Assembly (NCBI GenBank): GCA_964534945.1
Contig: CAZHSB010000013.1
Location: 1-38,051 of the forward strand
From: CAZHFA01 sp964534945
GTDB taxonomy: Bacteria > Bdellovibrionota_C > UBA2361 > CAKMMH01
Direction: 5' to 3'
DNA length: 38,051 bases
Within the stretch, counting starts at the first letter, position 1; the number at the start of each line of letters is the position of its first letter. The notes below the pieces were generated by a model. It was not told the origin of the DNA and did not search any database. It saw nothing but the letters and a program-made list of their open reading frames with translations. Of the stretch, positions 16,796 to 24,016 are shown in pieces. The translations under genes were made by a program, and so were the position numbers.

Positions 16796-17464
16796 TTAGG
16801 TAAATAACTTTGAAAATTCCTCGCTATATTGGTCTTGCCACTTATCTCTATTCCTACTTATCTTATTAACATAGTTGTTGGAAGTGCTCGGAACGTATGC
16901 TTCACCATTTAACGCTCTTAATGTATTATTTGGTCCCCAGTTGTATGCAATTAAGGAATATCGTAAGTTTCCATTAAACATACTCATTAAGTATTTATAA
17001 TAATTAAGCCCAAGTCTTACATTATATTCCACATCATTAAGACGATATCCTTGCCAGTTGATATTCATCATCTTTGAAATATACTTTCCTGTACTAGGAA
17101 GAAGTTGCATAAGTCCAGAAGCACCATGTTTCGATCTTGCATAAGGCTTAAATGTGCTCTCGGCCTTAATAATTGCTGTTATTAATAGAGGATCTAGGCC
17201 AAGCTCATTACTTTCCCTTACAATAACTCTAGCTAAGTTATTGGCTGAGCTTAGAGTTTGATTGTGTTCCCTAATAATTCGGCTTATATAATCTATTTGG
17301 TGAGTTACGATTCTTTGCTTTAAAGACAACCCTGAACGGTCTGATAAGGATTGCTCGATGCCAAAGGTGCCACCAATTGCCAATGCAGAATTAATATTTA
17401 CAGATAATATTGCTAATGATAAAAAACCTACCGAACAACGTGATATATATTTTTTTAATTTCAT
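16796..17464 (-). CDS. Lytic transglycosylase, SLT domain, secreted
   Basis: This 222-residue exported murein lytic transglycosylase cleaves the MurNAc-GlcNAc bond in peptidoglycan. A signal peptide with likely cleavage after NSALA (about residue 29) is followed by a helical linker and the Slt catalytic domain. Catalytic Glu102 lies in IIKAESTFKPYARS, followed by GASGLMQLLPSTG and the SLIAYNWGPNN motif near the end. I start at ATG 17464 because the signal peptide begins there. The AAAAGGAGC box, identical to the one of the 3732 lipoprotein, lies about 28 bases upstream, too far for ordinary initiation, so translation control is odd. A good promoter sits at 17508-17536. Confidence 0.9.
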   Translation of the reverse strand: MKLKKYISRCSVGFLSLAILSVNINSALAIGGTFGIEQSLSDRSGLSLKQRIVTHQIDYISRIIREHNQTLSSANNLARVIVRESNELGLDPLLITAIIKAESTFKPYARSKHGASGLMQLLPSTGKYISKMMNINWQGYRLNDVEYNVRLGLNYYKYLMSMFNGNLRYSLIAYNWGPNNTLRALNGEAYVPSTSNNYVNKISRNRDKWQDQYSEEFSKLFT

Positions 17465-17507
17465 AAAATGTTCTTTGTTTGTAACAAAGCTCCTTTTCAA
17501 AAGATAA

Positions 17508-17536
17508 TTTATACCATACTTTGCGCGGGAAACCAA
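17508..17536 (-). promoter_or_regulatory. Promoter of the lytic transglycosylase gene
   Basis: The minus strand has TTGGTT, a 17-base spacer, and TATAAA preceded by TGG, forming an extended -10 (TGGTATAAA). The start near 17501 gives a short leader containing the AAAAGGAG box. Confidence 0.55.
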
Positions 17537-17704
17537 TAATCCAAAAGATATTATTAAAACGATGTTTTAATAACGTTGCTTGTAAAGTTCATTACAACTC
17601 GCTAGTAACTCTTATTTTATCTTACTTATTGGCTTGAGTGTTTCTTTATTTTAAAGAATTTTAGGCATATAATCAGTAAAATTTGTGATTTTATTAGGAA
17701 AAAA

Positions 17705-19573
17705 ATGATTTCAAGCGCGGATATATTAGTAGTCGGGGGAGGACATGCAGGAGTGGAAGCTGCAATGGCAGGCGCTCGTCTTGGGCTTTCTACTGTATTG
17801 GTAAGTTTAAAAAAATCTGATTTAGGCAAAATGTCTTGTAATCCTGCAATAGGTGGTTTAGGAAAAGGACAAATAGTAAAAGAAGTCGATGCTCTTGGCG
17901 GGGTAATGGCGAGGGCAATTGATAAGGCAGGAATCCAGTATAGAACATTAAACTCAAGTAAGGGACCCGCGGTAAGAGCAAGCCGTGCTCAAGCAGATAG
18001 ACAAGTATATCATGAAACGATTGTGGATTTTGTAGAACATGAGAAAAATTTAATTTTCATAGAGGACGAGGTCGTAGCTTTAGGGCTAACGCAAGAAATG
18101 TCTAATGATGTAGCCAGTAAGAGGATATCGTCTGTTACTTTAAAAAATCATGGCAAGATAAATATAAAAAGCATAGTCATTACAACTGGTACTTTCTTAA
18201 AAGGTGTTTTGCATAGAGGCGCAACGATTTGGCAAGGAGGGCGTGTTGGTGATAATCCTGCAAATAGCTTGAGTGATTCTCTAAAAGAAAATGGGGTTGA
18301 ACTTTTTAGATTAAAAACGGGAACTCCTGCAAGAATAAAGAAAGATAGTATAGATTTTTCAAAATTGAAAGTTCAAAACGGCGATAACCCGATAAAGCCT
18401 TTTTCTATAATGACAGATAGTATAGAAAGAGAGCAAATGCCCTGCTACTTAACATCAACAAATAAAAAAGTACATGATATAATAAAGGCAGCAAGAGACA
18501 GAAGCCCGTTGTTTAATGGACAAATAAAGTCAAGGGGCCCTAGATACTGCCCGTCGATAGAAGATAAGGTCTACCGCTTTGCAGATAAAGAAAGCCATAC
18601 AATTTTTTTGGAGCCAGAAGGGTATAATTCAAATCTAATCTATCCAAATGGAATCTCTACGAGTCTCCCCGAAGATGTACAAAGAGAATTTATAAAAAAT
18701 ATTGTAGGGTTAGAGCATGCCGAAGTAGAAACTTTTGGGTATGCTGTTGAATATGATGCAATTGATGCGAAAATTTTACTTCCGACACTTGAACATAAGG
18801 ATATAAAGGGCCTTTTCTTTGCTGGACAAATAAATGGAACGTCTGGTTACGAAGAAGCCGCTGGGCAAGGGGCTGTGGCAGGAGCCAATGCTGGATTATC
18901 TATTTTAGGTAATAATCGGCTAATATTATCAAGATCTGAATCTTACATTGGAGTTATGATTGATGATTTAATAACAAATGGAGTTGATGAACCATACAGA
19001 ATGTTTAGTTCTCGGGCAGAGTATAGACTTATGTTAAGAGAAGACAATACAATCTTTAGAATTTGTCCTAAAGCAATAAAGTGTGGTTTGTTAAAAGATG
19101 ATGTTAAAAAACGTTATGAGAAATTGAAAAATGATTATGACGAATTAAAGTCTTTTTGTGAGAATACAAAATTAATACCACAAAAAGATGAAAGCCTAGC
19201 CGAGCAAAAATCTCAAGTTCTAAAAGCTTCTACAAGTATTGCAGATTTCGTAAAACGCCCAGAATTTACATTAAGAGAAATTTTAGATTATTTAAAAGTA
19301 GAAAAAGAGTATCTTGACTTTATTGTATATTCTCTTGAAACAGAATTTAAATTTGAAGGGTATCTTTTAAGACAAGAGCAGGACATTAAAAGATTTAAAA
19401 AGATGGAAGCAACACAGATTCCGCAAGATTTTGATTACGATGCTTTGCCAGGATTAAGAATCGAATTAAAGGAAAAGCTTAAAAAAGCGAGACCGATTTC
19501 TTTAGGGCATGCTTCAAGAATGCCTGGAATTACACCAACTGCGCTTTCATTGATTGCAATAAAATTAAAATAA
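17705..19573 (+). CDS. mnmG: tRNA uridine-5-carboxymethylaminomethyl modification enzyme MnmG (GidA)
   Basis: This 622-residue FAD-dependent tRNA-modifying enzyme, with MnmE, installs the cmnm5 group on wobble U34. The FAD-binding VVGGGHAGVEAAMAGARLG lies at residues 8-26. The GidA signature blocks follow: KMSCNPAIGGLGKGQIVKE, LNSSKGPAVRASRAQADR, GTFLKGVLHRGA, GRVGDNPA, and RGPRYCPSIEDK with its conserved cysteine. FAGQINGTSGYEEAAGQG comes next, and the C-terminal helical domain ends in ISLGHASRMPGITPTALSLI. Length is as expected (~620-630). An AGGA box precedes the ATG. The partner MnmE is not in the window. Confidence 0.97.
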   Translation: MISSADILVVGGGHAGVEAAMAGARLGLSTVLVSLKKSDLGKMSCNPAIGGLGKGQIVKEVDALGGVMARAIDKAGIQYRTLNSSKGPAVRASRAQADRQVYHETIVDFVEHEKNLIFIEDEVVALGLTQEMSNDVASKRISSVTLKNHGKINIKSIVITTGTFLKGVLHRGATIWQGGRVGDNPANSLSDSLKENGVELFRLKTGTPARIKKDSIDFSKLKVQNGDNPIKPFSIMTDSIEREQMPCYLTSTNKKVHDIIKAARDRSPLFNGQIKSRGPRYCPSIEDKVYRFADKESHTIFLEPEGYNSNLIYPNGISTSLPEDVQREFIKNIVGLEHAEVETFGYAVEYDAIDAKILLPTLEHKDIKGLFFAGQINGTSGYEEAAGQGAVAGANAGLSILGNNRLILSRSESYIGVMIDDLITNGVDEPYRMFSSRAEYRLMLREDNTIFRICPKAIKCGLLKDDVKKRYEKLKNDYDELKSFCENTKLIPQKDESLAEQKSQVLKASTSIADFVKRPEFTLREILDYLKVEKEYLDFIVYSLETEFKFEGYLLRQEQDIKRFKKMEATQIPQDFDYDALPGLRIELKEKLKKARPISLGHASRMPGITPTALSLIAIKLK

Positions 19574-19592
19574 AAAAATCCAAAAAAGTCCA

Positions 19593-19620
19593 TTGACAAA
19601 AATGTTCAGGATAGTATTCT
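19593..19620 (+). promoter_or_regulatory. Strong sigma-70-type promoter of the GC-rich cassette
   Basis: A perfect TTGACA (19593-19598), a 16-base spacer and TATTCT (19615-19620; 4 of 6 matches) lie 20 bases after mnmG. The start near 19627 excludes the ATG at 19621 as a translation start for the following gene. Confidence 0.68.
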
Positions 19621-19731
19621 GTGCAGACGATAATAACATGGTTTTTTCAAAAGGTTGAAGTTGTGTTTGACCTTAACCAAAGTCATTTGTGGTCTGTTTT
19701 GCTCTTTAGCGGGCGAGAAAGGCGTGTCAAG

Positions 19732-20085
19732 ATGACAGCAGAAAACAAGGAATGGGCACTTCGAGATCGTGGTGGGAACGAAATCGGAAAAGTTGTTCTT
19801 CTTAAGCAACGGGAGAATGGATCTGTTCGTTTGCAATTCTCTATGGATTGGGACAAAGTTCCTGATGCTCCGGATAATGGATTCGGGGGAATTCCAGACA
19901 GTGTGTTCGCCATTAAAGCAGCGATTAACACGATTATCAATAGTTGTAAAGCACATGTGCTTTACACCGTGATAAAAGCTGCAGATCCCGCGATGCGGTG
20001 GACGTTGACCCAAGCTGGATTTAAAAGATCTGGGGTTCACACCCATAAGGAGGGACAAGTGATCGTTCTTGAGCTTGCTTGGTAG
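19732..20085 (+). CDS. Small GNAT-like protein in a GC-rich cassette
   Basis: This is a 117-residue soluble protein starting MTAENKEWALRDRGGNE. The C-terminal half, with a helix IKAAINTIINSCKAHVLYTVI, then ADPAMRWTLTQAGFKRSG and a last strand QVIVLELAW, follows the pattern of the acetyl-CoA-binding end of GNAT N-acetyltransferases (the N-x-x-x-x-x-x-x-x-x-GF step before the last strands). The protein is short for a full GNAT and I see no clear Q/RxxGxG/A loop, so it may be a partial or diverged fold. A GTG at 19663 with AAAAGG 8 bases upstream is an alternative start adding 23 residues; the chosen ATG has AAAGG at 9 bases. It has its own promoter and strong terminator, and its G+C (45-50% in counted lines) is well above that of its neighbours. 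Confidence 0.6.
   Translation: MTAENKEWALRDRGGNEIGKVVLLKQRENGSVRLQFSMDWDKVPDAPDNGFGGIPDSVFAIKAAINTIINSCKAHVLYTVIKAADPAMRWTLTQAGFKRSGVHTHKEGQVIVLELAW
19945..19966. repeat. 22-bp perfect palindrome inside the GNAT-like gene
   Basis: The half-site TGTAAAGCACA is followed directly by its exact reverse complement with no spacer. It is the longest gap-free perfect palindrome noticed in the window and lies inside codons of the GNAT-like gene. It could be a dimeric protein-binding site or an RNA hairpin, or be accidental. Confidence 0.9.
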
Positions 20086-20125
20086 CTTCTTCGGAAATCG
20101 TGTTGGTTTCTGGATTAGACGTTGC

Positions 20126-20184
20126 AAAAAGGTATGATACCAGTGTTATAAGAATGGTCTTAACATTGTGTATCATGCCTTTTT
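20126..20184 (+). terminator. Long rho-independent terminator after the GNAT-like gene
   Basis: AAAAAGGTATGATAC plus CAGTGTTA pairs with TAACATTG plus GTATCATGCCTTTTT. The outer arm has one T-G pair, and the inner arm continues the stem after a one-base bulge; the loop is about 12 bases. The right arm ends in five T. It lies 40 bases after the stop and supports plus-strand transcription of this cassette. Confidence 0.85.
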
Positions 20185-20559
20185 ATGTTGTTTTTGTTGT
20201 TCGTAATTTTGATATTTTTAAAGATACAGGTTTTTGTCAATGACGCAAAATAGTTTTTTTTAAGGTTTATTTTTTCATTATCGAAAAAATATTTTTCTAG
20301 GTATTTTCCAAAATCATCTGTAAGATTTAAGCGCGGGGTCTAAAAATTCAAATTTTTAATTTCAAAATATTTTCTAGTAAAAAAACAAATGTATTTTATC
20401 TATTTTTGTCGAGGATTCGTGGAAAAATTTTTTTGCTAAATTTCTGGTTTTAAAATTCCGATAGTATGTTAAACTATAATTGTTTCTTATCGACAATTAT
20501 GGTCGTTTTAATAGATGTAGAATTTTTCTTACATGTAGTTTTTTTATAAGGATTTAGTT
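20185..20559 (+). other. AT-rich gene-free leader of the acetyl-CoA synthetase gene
   Basis: No convincing gene is present in these 375 bases. It holds the sigma-28-like element at 20437-20464, a perfect TATAAT at 20475-20480 without a good -35, and a small hairpin AATTGT/ACAATT at about 20478-20498. A second imperfect hairpin (ATGTAGAA/TTCTTACAT) lies close to the ribosome-binding site AAGGA. A 27-codon frame from the ATG at 20466 has no ribosome-binding site and is not called. Confidence 0.5.
20437..20464 (+). promoter_or_regulatory. Sigma-28-like promoter upstream of acetyl-CoA synthetase
   Basis: TAAATTTC (20437-20444), a 12-base spacer and TCCGATAG (20457-20464). It is almost the same as the element at 34027-34054, including the flanking TTTTGC before the -35 and TTCCGATAGTA at the -10. 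It could drive the 20560 gene with a leader near 90 bases. The nearby TATAAT at 20475 is a competing sigma-70 explanation. Confidence 0.48.
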
Positions 20560-22656
20560 ATGTTAAAAGATTTTTTTAATCCACAGACAGTGGCAGTCAT
20601 CGGAGCTTCAAGAACTCCTGGAAAAGTTGGATATGAGCTTGTTTTTAATTTAAAAGACGCAAATTTTGAAGGTGAAATAGTTCCAATTAACCCATCAGCA
20701 AGCGAGATTTTAGATATTAAATGTTACCCAGATTTAAAAACTTATGGAAAACCTATAAATTTAAGTGTTATCTCTTTACCTACGAAAGCTGTAAAAGATG
20801 CAACTATAGCAAGTATTGAGGCAGGTGCAAAAGCAATTTGTATTATCACAGCAGGGTTCAAAGAAGTAAGCCACGAGGGCGCTTTGTTAGAAAAAGAAAC
20901 TGCAGAAATTTGTAAGAAACATAATGTTAGATTATTGGGGCCAAATTGTTTAGGAATTATAAATGCACATCATAAAATGAATGCATCTTTTGCAAAACAA
21001 ATGCCTTTAGCCGGTGGAATTTCAGTAATATCACAATCTGGTGCTCTTTGCGCAGCAATCCTTGATTGGGCGGAAAAAGAAAAAGTTGGATTTTCAAAAG
21101 TTATTTCAATGGGCAATAAGGCAGACCTTGACGAAAATGATTTTATAGAGGCATTGGCAGTAGACAATGATACAAAAGTTATTACGTGCTACTTAGAGAG
21201 CATTAATAAAGGAGCTGAGTTTGTAAAAACAGCTTCAAAGGTTGCGAAAACAAAACCAATAGTTGTTTTTAAATCTGGAACTACCGCATCTGGAAGTAAA
21301 GCAGCATCTTCTCATACAGGAAGTTTGGCTGGTGCAGATGTCGCTTATACGGCAGCATTTCAAAAATCAGGTGTTATAAGGGCAAATAGCTTTGAATCAT
21401 TATTTGATATCTCTCTTGCTCTTTCTATGCAAAAAACTCCAAAAGGTAAAAACGTTGCTGTTATTACAAATGCTGGGGGACCAGGAATTATGGCAACTGA
21501 TGCCATAGAAAATTCTGGAATGAAAATGGCAGTTCTTGATAAAGATTTACAAGCAGAGCTTGCTTCAAAATTATCTCCTGCTGCAAGTGTTGCAAATCCA
21601 ATCGATATTTTAGGAGATGGAGCGCATGATAAATACGCTGAAGCTTTGGTTATGGCGCAGAAAGATCCAAACGTTGATTCAATAATTGTTATTTTAACAC
21701 CACAGGCAATGACTAAGGCTGTAGAATCTGCAGAAGAAATTGGAAAATATATTACGCATGAAAAACCAGTCCTTGCAGTGTGGATGGGGGGGGTAATTGT
21801 AGATAAAGGAAGAGATGTTTTAAGCAAATTAGGCATTCCAAGCTTTACAGATCCTGTTCGAGCAGTTAATACATTAAAAACGATGTTGACTTATGGCGAA
21901 TGGTTATCAAAAGGCGAAGAAGCTCCTCAAAAATTTGATGTTGATAAAAAAACAGTAGAAAAAGTTTTGTCAGATGCAAAAGAAAAAGGAATTTCTCAAC
22001 TTGGCGAAGTTGAAACAAAGACAATGTTTAAAGCTTACGGAATTAATATTCCAAGTGGTGGACTTGCCACAACAAAGGAAGAAGCAGGAAATATTGCTGA
22101 AAAAGCAGGATATCCAATTGCTATGAAAATTTCCTCCCCAGATATTGTTCATAAATCTGATGTTGGTGGTGTAAAACTTTTCCTTAAAAATAAAGAAGAA
22201 GTTGAAAACGCTTTTGAAGAAATGACAACACGTATTGCAAAGAATCAACCTAATGCAAAAATTGTTGGAACATATCTTGAAAGAATGTGCGATAACGGAA
22301 AAGAAGTTATTATCGGAATGACTAGAGATCCTCAATTTGGACCAATGATTATGTTTGGACTTGGTGGAATTTTTGTGGAAGTTATGAAAGATGTCATCTT
22401 TAAATTAGCTCCACTTACAAAATTAGAAGCCATGGAAATGATAACTTCGATAAAATCTTATCCAATCTTACGAGGTGTTAGAGGTCATGCAGGATTTGAA
22501 GTGGAAAAAATTGCAGATGCACTTCAGAGGATAAGCCAATTAGTAACTGACTTTCCAGAGATAAAAGAAATGGATATAAATCCGTTCTTTGCTGGCGATA
22601 AGGCTAAGGATAATTGCCTAAGTGTCGCTGCTGATGGTCGTATGACAATTTCTTAG
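20560..22656 (+). CDS. ADP-forming acetyl-CoA synthetase (fused alpha/beta)
   Basis: This 698-residue cytosolic enzyme converts acetyl-CoA + ADP + Pi to acetate + CoA + ATP, a substrate-level phosphorylation step in fermenting cells. The order of domains is CoA-binding Rossmann (about 5-130, with VAVIGASRTPGKVGYELV), succinyl-CoA-ligase-like domain with the phosphohistidine His252 in ASSHTGSLAGAD, the ITNAGGPGIMATDA segment, and a C-terminal ATP-grasp half from about residue 460 (KAYGINIPSGGLATT, then DIVHKSDVGGVKLFL and FGLGGIFVEVMKDV). It has no GNAT tail, so it is not a Pat-type lysine acetyltransferase. RBS AAGGA lies upstream of the ATG. The alternative is a related acyl-CoA synthetase with other acyl substrates. 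A hairpin repeat begins at the stop codon. Confidence 0.92.
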   Translation: MLKDFFNPQTVAVIGASRTPGKVGYELVFNLKDANFEGEIVPINPSASEILDIKCYPDLKTYGKPINLSVISLPTKAVKDATIASIEAGAKAICIITAGFKEVSHEGALLEKETAEICKKHNVRLLGPNCLGIINAHHKMNASFAKQMPLAGGISVISQSGALCAAILDWAEKEKVGFSKVISMGNKADLDENDFIEALAVDNDTKVITCYLESINKGAEFVKTASKVAKTKPIVVFKSGTTASGSKAASSHTGSLAGADVAYTAAFQKSGVIRANSFESLFDISLALSMQKTPKGKNVAVITNAGGPGIMATDAIENSGMKMAVLDKDLQAELASKLSPAASVANPIDILGDGAHDKYAEALVMAQKDPNVDSIIVILTPQAMTKAVESAEEIGKYITHEKPVLAVWMGGVIVDKGRDVLSKLGIPSFTDPVRAVNTLKTMLTYGEWLSKGEEAPQKFDVDKKTVEKVLSDAKEKGISQLGEVETKTMFKAYGINIPSGGLATTKEEAGNIAEKAGYPIAMKISSPDIVHKSDVGGVKLFLKNKEEVENAFEEMTTRIAKNQPNAKIVGTYLERMCDNGKEVIIGMTRDPQFGPMIMFGLGGIFVEVMKDVIFKLAPLTKLEAMEMITSIKSYPILRGVRGHAGFEVEKIADALQRISQLVTDFPEIKEMDINPFFAGDKAKDNCLSVAADGRMTIS

Positions 22657-22740
22657 GCGCTGTTTTTCGCGATAATTAAAAAAAGGGGGAGGAATTCTCC
22701 TCCTCAATACCTAGTACACGCTTATTTCGTTCACGCTTAA
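22654..22740. repeat. Copy A of a dispersed hairpin repeat, starting at a stop codon
   Basis: The sequence AGGCGCTGTTTTTCGCGATA, then ATTAAAAAAA, a GAGGA-ATTC-TCCTC hairpin and CAATACCTAG, aligns with the copy at 37866 (AGGCGCTGATTTTCGCGATA, a GAGG/CCTC hairpin, CAATATACTA). The hairpins differ in sequence but both fold. On the minus strand the hairpin is followed by a T tract and looks like a terminator. Here it overlaps the TAG stop of the synthetase gene. Confidence 0.75.
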
Positions 22741-22744
22741 CCTT

Positions 22745-23107
22745 TGGAACAGGAGAAATGAGCGCGTGCCTTGGGTACAAAAAGTCACCCCCCAGACATG
22801 AAAAAAGGGACACGCACTTTTTTGTTGTTACCAATTTATAAAAATATGTAGCTTTCTTCAAATTTTTGTTGCCCTGAAGGGGCGATCCTAAAAATTTATG
22901 CGTGCTAAATGCCCCTGCGTTGAAAACGCTACACAACCCAGCCCAGGGTTAAGCGCGAATGAAATGAGCGCTAACCCCAGGGGCAGGAGAAATGAGCGCT
23001 AACCCTAGGTGAAAAATCCACATCGCCCCCGCAGGCTGAAAGTCTGCGACAATAATTCAAAAAATAGGAGGTGTTTACCAAAAAAAGTGGATGTCCCGTA
23101 TTTTTTA
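22745..23107. repeat. Gene-free, GC-richer repeat-rich region (possible transposon remnant)
   Basis: The motif CAGGAGAAATGAGCGC occurs at 22750-22765 and 22984-22999, and GAAATGAGCGCTAACCC occurs at 22961 and again at 22989. GGGACACGCACTTTTTT (from 22807) is mirrored by AAAAAAAGTGGATGTCCC (ending 23098), like imperfect terminal inverted repeats 270 bases apart. Smaller hairpins are AACCC-agccca-GGGTT and CGCAG/CTGCG. GGGACACGC-type ends are often seen beside REP-associated tyrosine transposases, which is the basis for suggesting a remnant. An 86-codon minus frame here has no ribosome-binding site and is built of repeat sequence. Bases 23108-23262 hold nothing recognisable except the leader of the next gene. 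Confidence 0.6.
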
Positions 23108-23262
23108 TCGTTTCCATAATATTTGTTAAAAAATCAATGTATGAGAATCATAATTTTAATAAGGAGAATACATTATAGTGTTAAAATTTTTATTTTATAT
23201 GAAGATATGTCAGGTTACTCGCCTACTTGTCTTTTAAGGTCAATCATTTATAATAAAAGATT

Positions 23263-23907
23263 ATGCAGGATAATGATCAAAAAAATAATTCAAATATTGA
23301 GATCGCTAAAAAAGAGAGAATTATAAGCGAAGTCCTTTCTTTTATAAGAACTGCTACTATATTTATCTTGCTTTGGTTCTTTATAAGAGGAACTTTCATA
23401 GAAGCTTTTAAAATCCCATCAGGCTCAATGATCCCCACACTCCAAATAGGTGATTATCTTTTGGTTAATAAATTATCATATGGATTAAGATTGCCATTTG
23501 TAGATGAGACCGTTTGGCAATATAGCACTCCCAAAAGAGGAGATATCGTTGTTTTTACAAAAGATTATACAGATGCAGGTGATTTTGATGGTATGAATTT
23601 TATAAAAAGAGTTATCGCTGTAGGCGGAGATACGGTTGAGGTTAAAAATAGAGTCGTTTATATAAATGGGCAACCAACAAAAGAAGATTATGCTCAATGG
23701 ACATATGGAGGACTCGCCTCTGGAGAGCTTAAAGAGACAAAAGTTCCTCAAGGATATCTCTTTCTTATGGGAGATAATAGGGATAATTCTAAAGATTCAA
23801 GGTATTGGGAAAAACCTTTTTTGCCAGTAGGTCGTGTGAAAGGTCGTGCTCTAATAATTTATTGGTCTTTTTCCAGTCTAAAAAGAATCTTTACTCTAAT
23901 AAAATAG
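23263..23907 (+). CDS. lepB: Signal peptidase I
   Basis: This 214-residue inner-membrane serine protease removes signal peptides from exported proteins. One N-terminal transmembrane helix (about 28-45, FIRTATIFILLWFFIRG) is followed by the catalytic block IPSGSMIPTLQIGDYLLVNK with nucleophile Ser55. The next blocks are RGDIVVF, then NFIKRVIAVGGDTVEVK with the general-base Lys115, and the MGDNRDNSKDSRYW box (about 169-182). Together these are boxes B to E of the type I family. The length matches the Gram-positive/cyanobacterial type with a single helix rather than the two-helix E. coli LepB. The ribosome-binding site is weak (AAAAGA). This enzyme would process the window's secreted non-lipoproteins, such as the proteases and the transglycosylase. 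Confidence 0.95.
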   Translation: MQDNDQKNNSNIEIAKKERIISEVLSFIRTATIFILLWFFIRGTFIEAFKIPSGSMIPTLQIGDYLLVNKLSYGLRLPFVDETVWQYSTPKRGDIVVFTKDYTDAGDFDGMNFIKRVIAVGGDTVEVKNRVVYINGQPTKEDYAQWTYGGLASGELKETKVPQGYLFLMGDNRDNSKDSRYWEKPFLPVGRVKGRALIIYWSFSSLKRIFTLIK

Positions 23908-24016
23908 ACACATAGAAAATATTTTTTAATAATAAAAAAGTTTTCGTTTTAGTTATCTATTTTTATAAATTTAAAATTAAAAATAGTGTTAGGTTAATAG
24001 AGAGGCTTTGAAGCTT

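Noticed and set aside
19606..20127. 173-codon minus-strand frame opposite the GNAT-like gene
   Set aside because: Promoter, ribosome-binding site, terminator and GNAT-like protein pattern all support the plus strand; the minus protein has no recognisable structure.
20466..20549. 27-codon frame in the leader of the acetyl-CoA synthetase gene
   Set aside because: The ATG is two bases after the sigma-28-like -10 box and would not be transcribed from it; no Shine-Dalgarno site.
22676..22936. 86-codon minus-strand frame
   Set aside because: It is made of the dispersed repeats and REP-like motif, with no ribosome-binding site.
23123..23326. 67-codon plus-strand frame before signal peptidase
   Set aside because: It overlaps the signal peptidase start, lacks a ribosome-binding site and has an odd Ile/Arg composition.
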